From Pseudomonadota bacterium (GTDB lineage: Bacteria; Pseudomonadota; Gammaproteobacteria; Burkholderiales; Thiobacillaceae): a stretch of 10,763 nucleotides of DNA. A program made the position numbers and the translations under genes. The notes under the pieces were generated by a model. That model was not told the DNA's origin and made no database searches. It was given only the letters and a program-made list of their open reading frames with translations. This document shows, piece after piece, positions 1 through 6,627 of this stretch. The stretch lies in assembly GCA_021802595.1 (NCBI GenBank), contig JAJZRT010000072.1:1-10763 (forward strand), in the 5' to 3' direction. How positions within the stretch are numbered: position 1 is the first letter of the stretch; the number at the start of each line of letters is the position of its first letter.

Positions 1-923
1 ATTCGCAGATTGCCATGCACAACGACTATGGTGGCGTGGTGCCCGAACTGGCGTCGCGCGACCATATCCGGCGGGTGCTGCCCCTGACGCGCCAAGTGCT
101 GGCCGAGAGCGGACGCAGCCTGGCCGAGATTGACGGGATTGCCTACACGCAGGGCCCCGGGCTTGCCGGCGCCCTGCTGGTGGGGGCGGGGATGGCGCGT
201 GCGCTGGCCTACGCGCTGAATGTGCCGGCAATTGGCGTACACCACTTGGAAGGCCATATGTTGTCGCCGCTGATTTCCGATACGCCGCCGGAATTCCCGT
301 TCGTCGCGCTGCTGGTGTCGGGCGGGCACACCCAGCTGATGCTGGTGTCGGGCGTCGGACGCTATGTCCTGCTGGGCGAGACCCTCGATGACGCCGCCGG
401 CGAGGCCTTCGACAAGACCGCGCAGCTGCTGGGGCTGGGGTATCCAGGCGGGCCGGCGCTGTCGAAACTGGCCTCGACCGGCGATGCTGCCCGTTTTCCC
501 TTGCCGCGCCCGATGCTGAATTCGGGCGATTTCGATTTCAGCTTCAGCGGCCTGAAGACCGCGGTGCTGACGCTGGTTCGGAAGGAGGGTCTGGAGCAGG
601 CGGCGGATATCGCGGCGGCGTTCCAGGCGGCGGCGGTGGAGGTGCTGGTCAGCAAGAGCCTGGCCGCTTGCGCGCACAGCGGGGCTGTCCGTCTGGTGGT
701 CGCCGGTGGCGTGGGCGCCAACACGCACCTGCGTGAACGGCTCACGCGCGAGGCGGCAGGGCGTGGCATCCGCGTGTTCTACCCACGGCTGGAATTCTGT
801 ACCGACAACGGCGCGATGATCGCCTACGCCGGGGCGCAGCGGCTGGCGGCGCAGAGGCAGCCGCCCGATCTGGCATTCGCGGTCAGGCCGCGCTGGGACC
901 TGGCGACGCTCGACGCCGTGTAA
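1..923 (+). CDS. tsaD: tRNA N6-threonylcarbamoyladenosine synthase subunit TsaD, 5' end missing
   Basis: TsaD (Kae1/Gcp/YgjD family) transfers the threonylcarbamoyl group from TC-AMP to A37 of ANN-decoding tRNAs, working in the cytoplasm with TsaB and TsaE. The reading frame is already open at the window edge (first full codon at base 3, reading SQIA before the first visible Met at 15), so about 30 N-terminal residues lie outside. Counting from that Met, the metal-binding motif HHLEGH is at 76-81 (H77 and H81 match E. coli H111 and H115), the nucleotide-binding stretch VSGGHTQL at 101-108, the FSGLKTAV motif at 177-184, VAGGVGAN at 229-236, and the third metal ligand region CTDNGAMIA at 262-270. 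The C-terminus is of normal length and ends in TAA at 921. It meets the opposite-strand gene tail to tail with only 3 bases between stops and no visible terminator. Identification is secure. Confidence 0.97.
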   Translation, partial: SQIAMHNDYGGVVPELASRDHIRRVLPLTRQVLAESGRSLAEIDGIAYTQGPGLAGALLVGAGMARALAYALNVPAIGVHHLEGHMLSPLISDTPPEFPFVALLVSGGHTQLMLVSGVGRYVLLGETLDDAAGEAFDKTAQLLGLGYPGGPALSKLASTGDAARFPLPRPMLNSGDFDFSFSGLKTAVLTLVRKEGLEQAADIAAAFQAAAVEVLVSKSLAACAHSGAVRLVVAGGVGANTHLRERLTREAAGRGIRVFYPRLEFCTDNGAMIAYAGAQRLAAQRQPPDLAFAVRPRWDLATLDAV

Positions 924-926
924 TCC

Positions 927-1727
927 TTACCTGCGGAATATCGGATAGGCCTCGCGCAAGGCCTTGAGCCATTTTTCGCCGCCCGCGAAGTGCGCGATCT
1001 GGTCCGGAAACAGCAGGAATCCCACCAGTGCTGCCATCAGGCACACCAGGATCAGCGTGCCGAAAATGCTTTCCGGTCGCAGCACACCCCAGTAGCGGCT
1101 GACCAGGAACAGCGTGTCTTTCCTGTGCTCCGACATCGACAGCCAGCGGCGCAGCAGCTTGACGGCGAGATAGGCTGCGTAGCCGCCCGCCAGCGAGGCG
1201 AACACGATGCGGAAGACCGCGAACATGTCGAGATCGCCACCGAGATACTGGTGGTACAGCCATGACACGAAGCCCAGCGACAGCGAGGCCAGGATCGCGA
1301 TGGCGACGTTGATGAACAGCCGTCGCCGCTCGCGTGCGAGATCGCGTTGCCGCTCGATGAAGAAACTGTCGACTTCGTGCTTGAAGTATTCGACCTTGTC
1401 CTGCACCAGTGACGAGAATTCCGCCTTGGCATGGGCGATGCGCGCGTCCATCAGCGTGCCCAGTTTCTCGCCGGCATAATCGACCAGTTCGCGCACGTCG
1501 TCCTTGGTGAACTGCCGCTGTTCGTGCAGCTCGTCGGAAATCTTGTCGAGTTTTGCGTCGATTTCCTGGCTGGCGCGCCAGATGACATCCTTCAGTTCGG
1601 TGCCTGCCTGCGCCACGCCGTCCTTGACCACCCCCGACAGGCGCTCGCCCGCAAGGTCGATCGCTTCGCGCGACACCTCGGCGAGGCTGTCCTTTGCGTG
1701 CTCGATGGTTTTGTCGAAAAAGGCCAT
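927..1727 (-). CDS. hypothetical three-helix membrane protein with long amphipathic N-terminal domain
   Basis: I do not recognise this 266-residue protein. Residues 1-135 are charged, alanine-rich and lack helix breakers, with hydrophobic residues recurring every 3-4 positions, like apolipoprotein-type amphipathic helices or a coiled coil. Three hydrophobic segments follow at about 137-158, 168-192 and 220-240, then a short basic tail ending FRR. The run RQRDLARERRR just before the first segment suggests a cytoplasmic N-terminal domain by the positive-inside rule. No signal peptide or catalytic motif is visible. The start is the only early Met; I see no clear Shine-Dalgarno, but it lies 16 nt after the plsY stop, so translational coupling is likely. 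Stop is TAA. Being downstream of plsY hints at a membrane role, but that is weak inference. It could resemble phage-holin-like or other helical-bundle membrane families. Confidence 0.8.
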   Translation of the reverse strand: MAFFDKTIEHAKDSLAEVSREAIDLAGERLSGVVKDGVAQAGTELKDVIWRASQEIDAKLDKISDELHEQRQFTKDDVRELVDYAGEKLGTLMDARIAHAKAEFSSLVQDKVEYFKHEVDSFFIERQRDLARERRRLFINVAIAILASLSLGFVSWLYHQYLGGDLDMFAVFRIVFASLAGGYAAYLAVKLLRRWLSMSEHRKDTLFLVSRYWGVLRPESIFGTLILVCLMAALVGFLLFPDQIAHFAGGEKWLKALREAYPIFRR

Positions 1728-1743
1728 ATCGGATGGGCTGGCG

Positions 1744-2346
1744 TCAGGAGCGGCTGCCGATGCGGCCTTCCTGGCCGGATACCAGTTTGATGAGGTTGCG
1801 CTTGTGACGATAGACCAGCAACAGTGCGATCGCCAATACGGTCATGGCCGTACTGCCCCAGCCCACCAGCAGACCCGTATACAGCGGCGCGAGCGCGGCG
1901 GTGGTGAGGGCGGCGAGCGAGGAAATGCGGAATACCGCGGCCACGAGCAGCCAGGTCGCCAGGCACGCCAGCCCGAGCCAGGGGTCCAGGCCGACCAGCA
2001 CGCCGAGTGCGGTGGCCACGCCCTTGCCGCCCTGGAAGCGGAAAAACACCGGGAACAGGTGACCGATGAACACCGCCAGCGCGCATAACAGAACGACGTC
2101 TTCGACCTGGCCGAATTGCGGCGCCAGCATGCGTGCCAGTTCCACCGCCACCCAGCCCTTGAGCGCGTCGCCGAGCAGCGTGAGCGCGGCGGCCGCCTTG
2201 CGCCCGGTGCGCAGCACGTTGGTGGCGCCGGGGTTGCCCGATCCGAAGCTGCGTGGGTCGGGCAGGCGCATGGCGCGGCTGACGATCACGGCGAACGATA
2301 ACGAACCCAGCAGGTAGGCAACGGCAACAAACAACAGCGTGGTCAT
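1744..2346 (-). CDS. plsY: glycerol-3-phosphate acyltransferase PlsY
   Basis: PlsY is an integral inner-membrane enzyme that acylates the sn-1 position of glycerol-3-phosphate using acyl-phosphate made by PlsX, the first committed step of phosphatidate synthesis. The 200-residue product has the family length and hallmarks, counted from the chosen Met: N-terminal helix with YLLGSLSFA, the glycine-rich loop GSGNPGATNVLR at about 35-46, GDALKG at about 59-64, and the FRFQGGKGVAT loop at about 102-112, all known active-site loops; the tail has RHKRNLIKL. Several hydrophobic helices separate them. The frame can start two codons earlier at a TTG (2352), but the ATG at 2346 (MTTLLFVAVAYLLGS) fits the family better. 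Neither start has an obvious Shine-Dalgarno. It is divergent from folB across about 50 bases and leads into the unknown membrane gene 16 nt downstream, probably one transcript. Confidence 0.97.
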   Translation of the reverse strand: MTTLLFVAVAYLLGSLSFAVIVSRAMRLPDPRSFGSGNPGATNVLRTGRKAAAALTLLGDALKGWVAVELARMLAPQFGQVEDVVLLCALAVFIGHLFPVFFRFQGGKGVATALGVLVGLDPWLGLACLATWLLVAAVFRISSLAALTTAALAPLYTGLLVGWGSTAMTVLAIALLLVYRHKRNLIKLVSGQEGRIGSRS

Positions 2347-2397
2347 AAACAAGTCAGTAAAATGGCGGGTTTTGGTTGAGCCCCTGGGGGCCGTGCG

Positions 2398-2760
2398 ATG
2401 GATATTTTGTTTTTACGGGACTTCCGGCTCGAACTGATTATCGGCATATACGAGTGGGAACGCAAAGTGCCGCAGCCGGTGCGCCTCGATCTGGAAATCG
2501 GGCTGCCCGACAGCAAGGCGGGCGGTACCGACAATGTCGCCGACACCATCGACTATGGCGCGGTGGCCGGGCGGGTGAAGGATTACCTGCACAACGCGCC
2601 GCAGCCGATCACCCTGGTCGAATCGGTCGCCGAGCACGTGGCAGCCATCGTGCGCGATGAATTCGGCGCGCCGTGGGTGAAGGTGTCGGTGACCAAGTTC
2701 GCCATCGTGCCGGGCATCAAGGAACTCGGCATCACCATCGAGCGCGGGTCGCGCCTGTGA
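2398..2760 (+). CDS. folB: dihydroneopterin aldolase FolB
   Basis: FolB cleaves 7,8-dihydroneopterin to 6-hydroxymethyl-7,8-dihydropterin and glycolaldehyde in cytoplasmic folate synthesis. The 120-residue protein has the expected length and T-fold pattern: a start MDILFLRDFRLELIIGIYEWER with the GIYEWER motif at 16-22, TIDYGAV at 50-56, the LVESVAE segment at 73-79 whose Glu75 anchors the pterin, and VTKFAIVPGIKELGITIERG near the end, where Lys100 matches the catalytic lysine of the family. The ATG start lies about 50 bases from the divergent plsY. A possible -10 box, TAAAAT at 2358-2363, lies upstream, but I see no matching -35. Ribosome binding is not obvious beyond a G-run at 2386-2390. 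The stop TGA overlaps the next gene's GTG (GTGA), indicating a co-translated operon with the permease and the hydrolase. Confidence 0.96.
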   Translation: MDILFLRDFRLELIIGIYEWERKVPQPVRLDLEIGLPDSKAGGTDNVADTIDYGAVAGRVKDYLHNAPQPITLVESVAEHVAAIVRDEFGAPWVKVSVTKFAIVPGIKELGITIERGSRL

Positions 2761-3494
2761 GCTTCGAGCACGTGGCCGCGATGGCGGCCATCCTGCTGGC
2801 GGCGTATTTCATCCGCGGCATCACCGGTTTCGGCTCGGGGCTGATTTCGGTGCCCTTGCTGGCGCTCTTCATGCCGCTGAAATTTGTCGTGCCGCTGATC
2901 CTGCTGCTCGATTTCACCGCGTCGATCGTGATCGGTGGCCTCCACTTCAAGCGCGTGCAATGGGGCGAGATCGGCGTGCTGATCCCCTTCGGGGTCGTGG
3001 GCGTGGTGCTGGGCACCCACCTGTTGGTGAAATTGCCGCCCGCAGCCATGCTGATGACGCTGTCCGGGTTCGTGTTCGTCTTTGCCATGCGCAGCGTATT
3101 CAATATCCGCAGCGACAAACCGATCTCGCGCGGCTGGGCCGTGCCGGCTGCGCTCACGGGGGGGACGGTCGGGGCGTTGTTCGGCACTGGCGGCCCCCCC
3201 TACGTGATCTACCTGACTCACCGCATCCACGGCAAAAGCGACCTGCGTGCAACCTTCTCGGCATTGTTCTTCTTCGATGGCATGTCGCGTATCGTCAGTT
3301 TCCTGGTGGCTGGGCTGCTGCTGAGTGCCAAGGTGTGGATTGCCTATGCTGCCGCGTTGCCGGTCATGCTGGGCTCGCTCTATCTGGGCGGGCGTGCGCA
3401 TGTGGGCCTGAGTCCGTCGCAGATGACGCGGCTGGTCGGCGTGCTGCTGCTGGTGTCGAGCGTATCGCTGCTGTTCAAGGCCTTGCAACCATGA
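2757..3494 (+). CDS. TauE/SafE-family membrane permease (sulfite exporter type)
   Basis: This 245-residue polytopic protein belongs to the TauE/SafE (PF01925) family, inner-membrane carriers linked in some members to export of sulfite, sulfoacetate or related anions. Visible signatures are the N-terminal re-entrant-type motif RGITGFGSGLISVP at 20-33 and its internal-repeat counterpart GTGGPPYVIYL at 143-153. Hydrophobic segments run throughout, roughly 5-19, 28-40, 43-62, 72-92, 98-112, 128-144, 168-188, 192-212 and 224-240. I place the start at the GTG at 2757, which overlaps the folB stop and begins VSFEHVAAM; the frame stays open upstream to an ATG at 2673, but that extension is rich in His and Arg and lies over folB, so it is a shadow. 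The stop overlaps the next ATG (ATGA). The substrate cannot be read from sequence; neither neighbour points to sulfur metabolism. Confidence 0.9.
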   Translation: MSFEHVAAMAAILLAAYFIRGITGFGSGLISVPLLALFMPLKFVVPLILLLDFTASIVIGGLHFKRVQWGEIGVLIPFGVVGVVLGTHLLVKLPPAAMLMTLSGFVFVFAMRSVFNIRSDKPISRGWAVPAALTGGTVGALFGTGGPPYVIYLTHRIHGKSDLRATFSALFFFDGMSRIVSFLVAGLLLSAKVWIAYAAALPVMLGSLYLGGRAHVGLSPSQMTRLVGVLLLVSSVSLLFKALQP

Positions 3495-4447
3495 ACGAAC
3501 ACGAAGCGCTGCATTTTCAATCCGTGGCGTTCACCGGCCTGGCGCCCGGCACGCGGCTCATCGTGCTGGGTGCGGTGCACGGCAACGAGACCTGCGGTAC
3601 GCAGGCGATCCGCCGGGTGATCGCGGAGATCGAATCCGGACAGATCCACATCGTCGCGGGCAGCGTGACCTTCGTCCCGGTCACCAACCCGCTGGCCTAT
3701 GCGCGCCACCAGCGCATGGGCGACCGCAACCTCAACCGCAATCTCGTGCCGACCGACACACCGCTCGAATTCGAGGACCGCATCGCCAACTGGCTGTGCC
3801 CCCTGCTCGCGCAGCACGACGCGCTGCTCGACCTGCATTCGTTTCACACCGCAGGCGAGCCCTTCGCCATGCTGGGCCCGGAAGACAACAACGGCGCGCT
3901 GGAGCCGTTTGCGCGGGCCGCCGAGGAAACCGCGCTGGCGCTTTCCCTGGGCGTGCATCGCTTCGTCGACGGCTGGCTCGATACCTACGCCGCCGGCGTC
4001 GCACGCCGCCTGGCGGCGGGCATGTCGGCGCGCGAGGCCGACGTGCATTACGGCGTGGGCACCACCGAATACATGCGCGCGCAGGGCGGCATCGCGCTCA
4101 CGCTCGAATGCGGCCAGCACGACGATCCCGCCGCCCCCGACGTGGCCTGGCGTGCCATTCACAATGCGCTGGCGCATCTGCGACTGAGCGCGGCACCGGC
4201 GCCGGCGGCCGTGACCGATACCGAGGCGCTGCGTCTGTACCAGGTCATCGACCGGGCGCATGCGGACGATGCCTTTGTTCGCGACTGGGCCAGCTTCGAT
4301 CGTGTGCGTAAGGGGGAAACCATCGGCATGCGACACGACGGCACGCCGGTGATGGCGGACTGCGACGGCTATGTCGTTTTCCCCAACCCGGCTGCGCTGC
4401 CGGGGCAGGAGTGGTTTTACCTGGCCAAGCCGAGCTCGCGTGTCTAA
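3491..4447 (+). CDS. aspartoacylase / succinylglutamate desuccinylase-like zinc hydrolase (M14 family)
   Basis: This 318-residue cytoplasmic protein (no signal peptide) looks like a member of the AstE/AspA branch of the zinc carboxypeptidase M14 clan, whose characterised members release an acid from N-acyl amino acids. Motifs in order are HGNE at 30-33 (zinc ligands H30 and E33), DRNLNRN at 78-84 (substrate carboxylate-binding arginines), LLDLHSF at 112-118 (third zinc ligand H116) and TLECGQH at 204-210 (probable catalytic Glu206). A C-terminal beta-rich domain from about 245 contains GYVVFPNP. All key residues are present, so it should be active. The ATG start overlaps the permease stop by ATGA; the frame stays open further upstream but that part lies over the permease. 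Arginine-catabolism ast genes are absent here, so desuccinylase activity is not supported and the substrate is unknown. It converges on xerD with 28 bases between and no terminator seen. Confidence 0.88.
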   Translation: MNEHEALHFQSVAFTGLAPGTRLIVLGAVHGNETCGTQAIRRVIAEIESGQIHIVAGSVTFVPVTNPLAYARHQRMGDRNLNRNLVPTDTPLEFEDRIANWLCPLLAQHDALLDLHSFHTAGEPFAMLGPEDNNGALEPFARAAEETALALSLGVHRFVDGWLDTYAAGVARRLAAGMSAREADVHYGVGTTEYMRAQGGIALTLECGQHDDPAAPDVAWRAIHNALAHLRLSAAPAPAAVTDTEALRLYQVIDRAHADDAFVRDWASFDRVRKGETIGMRHDGTPVMADCDGYVVFPNPAALPGQEWFYLAKPSSRV

Positions 4448-4475
4448 GCAAGTGCGAAATGAGTGCTAACAGGCC

Positions 4476-5378
4476 CTAACCGCGCGGATGATGCTGCGCG
4501 TGCAATTGCTTCAGCCGTTCGCGCGCCACATGGGTATAGATCTGCGTGGTGGAAATGTCGCTGTGCCCGAGCAGCATCTGCACCACCCGCAGGTCGGCGC
4601 CATGATTCAAGAGGTGGGTGGCGAAGGCGTGGCGCAGCGTGTGCGGCGACAGCGGGCGCGTGATGCCGGCCGCGTGGGCGCACCGCTTGATGAGGTACCA
4701 GAATGCCTGGCGCGTCATGCCGTCGCCGCGCGCGGTCACGAACACCGCATCGCTCAGCTTGTTCTCCAGCAGCAGCGGGCGTGCCTCCGTCAGATAGCGC
4801 TTGAGCCGCAGTACCGCTTCCTCGCCCAGCGGCACCAATCGGTCCTTGTTGCCCTTGCCGGTGACGCGCACCACGCCGTCGTTGAGATTCACCGCCGTCA
4901 GCTTCAGCCCCACCAGTTCGGACACCCGCAAGCCGGTGGCGTACAGCGTTTCCAGCATGGCGCGGTCGCGCAGCCCCAGCGGCGTTGCGGTGTCGGCGGC
5001 AGCGAGCAGGCGCTCGACATCGGTCTCGGTGAGTGTCTTGGGCAGTGCACGCGGCAGTTTGGGGCGGTCCAGGTTGAGCGTGGGGTCGGTGGCGATCAGG
5101 CGTTCGCGCAGCAGATAGCGGTAGAAGCGCTTCAGCGCCGAGGTGTAGCGCGCCGCGCTGCGGGGCTGGCTGTGGCGCGCAAAGCGCCACGCCAGATAGG
5201 CCTCGATGTCGCCCGCCACGGCGGCATCGAGGCCCTGTCCGCGTTCTTTTTCCAGCCAGGCGGCAAAAGCCTTCAGGTCGCGCCGATAGGCTGCCAGCGT
5301 AAGGTCCGCCAGACCGTCTTCCAGCCACAGATGATCGCAAAACCGGTCAATCAGGGCGTCGTCAATCGGTTTGGGCAT
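4476..5378 (-). CDS. xerD: site-specific tyrosine recombinase XerD
   Basis: XerD pairs with XerC and, when activated by FtsK, resolves chromosome dimers at dif. The 300-residue protein has a SAM-like core-binding domain (about 5-100) and a catalytic domain (about 110-295) with all expected active-site residues: R151 in TGLRVSE, K175 in GKGNKDR, H246 and R249 in SPHTLRH, H272 in LLGHSD, and nucleophile Y281 in TTQIYTHVA. The segment LNHGADLRVVQMLLGHSD is typical of XerD; XerC usually has a different sequence there. The frame can start 19 codons earlier at 5435, but that extension is the translated palindromic repeat, so I start at the ATG at 5378, preceded by GGGAG with 8-nt spacing. The start overlaps the end of ogt by 17 bases, suggesting translational coupling. 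It is the last gene of its group. Stop is TAG. Confidence 0.96.
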   Translation of the reverse strand: MPKPIDDALIDRFCDHLWLEDGLADLTLAAYRRDLKAFAAWLEKERGQGLDAAVAGDIEAYLAWRFARHSQPRSAARYTSALKRFYRYLLRERLIATDPTLNLDRPKLPRALPKTLTETDVERLLAAADTATPLGLRDRAMLETLYATGLRVSELVGLKLTAVNLNDGVVRVTGKGNKDRLVPLGEEAVLRLKRYLTEARPLLLENKLSDAVFVTARGDGMTRQAFWYLIKRCAHAAGITRPLSPHTLRHAFATHLLNHGADLRVVQMLLGHSDISTTQIYTHVARERLKQLHAQHHPRG

Positions 5379-5886
5379 TGCGTTTGCTCCCTCTCCCGCA
5401 AGCGGGAGAGGGTTGGGGAGAGGGGGGCGTTTCATGCGCCAGCAGCCAGGTTTTCACGTCCAGCGGTGTTCCGTTCGATGCATGCATGAAGCCACCCAGT
5501 CCGTTGGCCGCCACCACGCGGTGGCAGGGGATGAGGAGGGGCAGGGGGTTGGAGCCGCAGGCCTGGCCCAAAGCCCGTGCAGCCGTACCGAGCTGCTTCG
5601 CCAAGGTGCCGTAGGTCGTCGGCCGGCCAGGCGGAATTTGCAGCAACGCGTGCCACACGCGCAGTTGGAAGGCGGTGCCTTCCGGGACGAAGAGCAGGTC
5701 GAAGACGTGGACAGGGTCGTTCCAGTAGGCGTCGAGTTCGCGTGCCAGATGTTGTGCACGGCTGTCGAGGGGCGTGGCGGCCGGGGCGTCCACGGGCAGG
5801 AAATCCAGCCGTGTCAGGGCCTCGCCGGTGAAGACCGCGCCGAGGCGGCAGGGCGGGGCGGAGAGAATGGCGTCGTACGCGATCAT
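5362..5886 (-). CDS. ogt: methylated-DNA-[protein]-cysteine S-methyltransferase (Ogt type)
   Basis: This suicide repair protein moves the alkyl group from O6-alkylguanine (and O4-alkylthymine) in DNA to its own cysteine. The 174-residue product has an N-terminal ribonuclease-H-like half (about 1-70, FDLLFVPEGTAFQLRVW leading into the second half) and a C-terminal DNA-binding half with TYGTLAKQLG at 91-100, the helix with ARALGQACGSNP at 103-114 (arginine finger region), and the active-site motif PCHR at 120-123 with acceptor Cys121. The chosen ATG at 5886 begins MIAYDAILSAPPCRLG, typical of the family; upstream sequence in frame is non-family. I see no good Shine-Dalgarno, and the start is 19 nt after the stop of the small gene. 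The family normally ends near LLAHE; here 22 further residues follow, mostly from the palindromic repeat, and overlap the xerD start. No AdaA-type domain is present. Confidence 0.93.
   Translation of the reverse strand: MIAYDAILSAPPCRLGAVFTGEALTRLDFLPVDAPAATPLDSRAQHLARELDAYWNDPVHVFDLLFVPEGTAFQLRVWHALLQIPPGRPTTYGTLAKQLGTAARALGQACGSNPLPLLIPCHRVVAANGLGGFMHASNGTPLDVKTWLLAHETPPSPQPSPACGRGSKRNAQTD
5387..5391 (-). promoter_or_regulatory. ribosome binding site of xerD inside the palindrome arm
   Basis: On the minus strand GGGAG lies 8 nt before the xerD ATG. Three of its bases (5389-5391) form the outer end of the palindrome stem. If the hairpin forms in the mRNA, the site would be partly hidden until ribosomes translating ogt unwind it. 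The position is seen directly; the regulation is inferred. Confidence 0.5.
5389..5412. repeat. 24-bp perfect palindrome, REP-like intergenic element
   Basis: CCCTCTCCCGC at 5389-5399 pairs perfectly with GCGGGAGAGGG at 5402-5412, with an AA centre. A purine-rich flank (TTGGGGAGAGGGGGG) continues to about 5427. The same motif is familiar from many proteobacterial genomes as a dispersed repeat that, when translated, gives peptides such as PLPLAGEG or PSPACGRG; both appear here, in the upstream xerD frame and in the ogt frame. Only this one copy is in the window, so dispersed-repeat status rests on prior knowledge. It is not followed by a T-run and lies in coding sequence, so a terminator role is unlikely. 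Confidence 0.75.
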
Positions 5887-5905
5887 TGCGGCAGGAGGGG
5901 ACGGC

Positions 5906-6139
5906 TCATTCGCGCGCCGAGCCGACCGAGCGCCGCATGGCGTCCAGGTCGACCAGGCTGCAGCTGGTTTTGCGGCTGGCCATGCAGTCTGGCGTCCCGG
6001 GCGTGTATTCGAACGAGCACGTGCGTGCCTGCAGCATGGCCCAATCGTCTTCGGCATAGGCGTGCGGCGGCAGATTGGGCGGGAAGTAGACGCAGCCGAA
6101 GCAGTGCTCCTCGGTTGCCGCATCGAGTGGACCTGGCAT
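5906..6139 (-). CDS. small cysteine-rich hypothetical protein
   Basis: I do not recognise this 77-residue protein. It has five cysteines: an HCFGC motif at 12-16 (CxxC), then C41, C52 and C60. There is an aromatic, proline-rich stretch YFPPNLPPHAY at 18-28 and an acidic patch EDDW at 30-33. No signal peptide or membrane segment is visible, so it is probably cytoplasmic. The CxxC plus further cysteines and histidines could bind zinc or an iron-sulfur cluster, but that is speculation. The ATG at 6139 is preceded by AAGGA about 5 nt upstream on the minus strand, which makes a real gene likely and rules against the longer in-frame start at 6184. It lies just upstream of ogt and xerD on the same strand and probably heads that transcript, downstream of the ribosomal operon's terminator. 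Confidence 0.75.
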   Translation of the reverse strand: MPGPLDAATEEHCFGCVYFPPNLPPHAYAEDDWAMLQARTCSFEYTPGTPDCMASRKTSCSLVDLDAMRRSVGSARE

Positions 6140-6164
6140 GACGTTCCTTTCTGGGAGGTGCTTC

Positions 6165-6195
6165 CGCACAATATAAGTGGTCACAGGATATCAAT
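6165..6195 (-). promoter_or_regulatory. candidate promoter for the small gene-ogt-xerD group
   Basis: The gap between the rplS terminator and the small gene is unusually AT-rich. On the minus strand it reads TTGATA (6189-6194, close to a -35 box) and a TTATATT stretch (6170-6176) resembling a -10 box, but their spacing is short (12-15 nt depending on registration). An alternative is TTGCAT with an 18-nt spacer to TATATT. The placement upstream of a gene group behind a terminator is sensible; the exact boxes are uncertain. Confidence 0.3.
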
Positions 6196-6226
6196 GCAAA
6201 ACGCCCGCATGAAGCGGGCGTTTTGC
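6196..6226 (-). terminator. intrinsic terminator of the rpsP-rimM-trmD-rplS operon
   Basis: GCAAAACGCCCGC (6196-6208) pairs perfectly with GCGGGCGTTTTGC (6214-6226) around a 5-base loop, a 13-bp stem whose GC-rich core is followed by a TTTT run in either direction. It begins 17 bases after the rplS stop on the minus strand, the right place to end the operon and isolate the small gene-ogt-xerD group. The symmetric A/T ends would let it work both ways, though both neighbours are on the minus strand. Confidence 0.88.
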
Positions 6227-6243
6227 TGGGGCCGGAAAGCGGC

Positions 6244-6627
6244 TTATTCGGCGGCCGTCGCTGCGGCCTTGCGGGCGGGCAGCTTTTCCTTGATGCGCGC
6301 GGACTTGCCGGAACGCTCGCGCAGATAGTACAGCTTGGCGCGACGGACGTCGCCGCGACGCTTGACCTCGACGCTGGCGACCAGCGGCGAATAGGTCTGG
6401 AAAGTGCGCTCGACGCCTTCGCCGGCGGAGATCTTGCGCACGGTGAAGGCGGAATTGAGGCCGCGGTTGCGCTTGGCGATGACGACGCCTTCGTAGGCCT
6501 GCAGACGCTCGCGGTTGCCTTCCTTCACTTTCACCTGGACGACGACGGTGTCGCCGGGGGCGAAGTCGGGAAGGGTTTTGCCCAGGCGGGCGATTTCTTC
6601 CTGTTCGAGTTGCTCGATGATGTTCAT
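6244..6627 (-). CDS. rplS: 50S ribosomal protein L19
   Basis: L19 sits at the interface of the 50S and 30S subunits. The 127-residue protein begins [12 protein letters not shown] and shows the family core: [18 protein letters not shown] at 20-37, [16 protein letters not shown] at 41-56, [16 protein letters not shown] at 61-76 and [20 protein letters not shown] at 94-113. A short Lys/Ala-rich tail ([13 protein letters not shown]) makes it slightly longer than the E. coli protein. The ATG has a good Shine-Dalgarno (AAGGA, about 6 nt upstream). It is the last gene of the operon, separated from trmD by 122 nt, far more than the other intergenic gaps in the operon, and followed by a strong terminator. 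Confidence 0.98.
   Translation of the reverse strand: MNIIEQLEQEEIARLGKTLPDFAPGDTVVVQVKVKEGNRERLQAYEGVVIAKRNRGLNSAFTVRKISAGEGVERTFQTYSPLVASVEVKRRGDVRRAKLYYLRERSGKSARIKEKLPARKAAATAAE

Noticed and set aside
2583..3488. 301-codon open frame antisense to folB and the permease
   Set aside because: The product is dominated by His, Gln, Arg and Asp, typical of the antisense of membrane-protein codons; both sense genes are certain.
5389..5412. Palindrome as a transcription terminator
   Set aside because: No T-run follows on either strand, and it is within the overlapping ogt-xerD coding region.
5379..5435. 19-residue N-terminal extension of XerD
   Set aside because: The extension is translated palindromic repeat (PLPNPLPLAGEG type) and lies inside ogt; the ATG at 5378 has a suitable ribosome site and the family length.
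4488..5489. 333-codon open frame antisense to xerD
   Set aside because: It mirrors the xerD coding frame, its product is low-complexity (Gln, Arg, His, Val rich), and no ribosome site or family pattern is seen.
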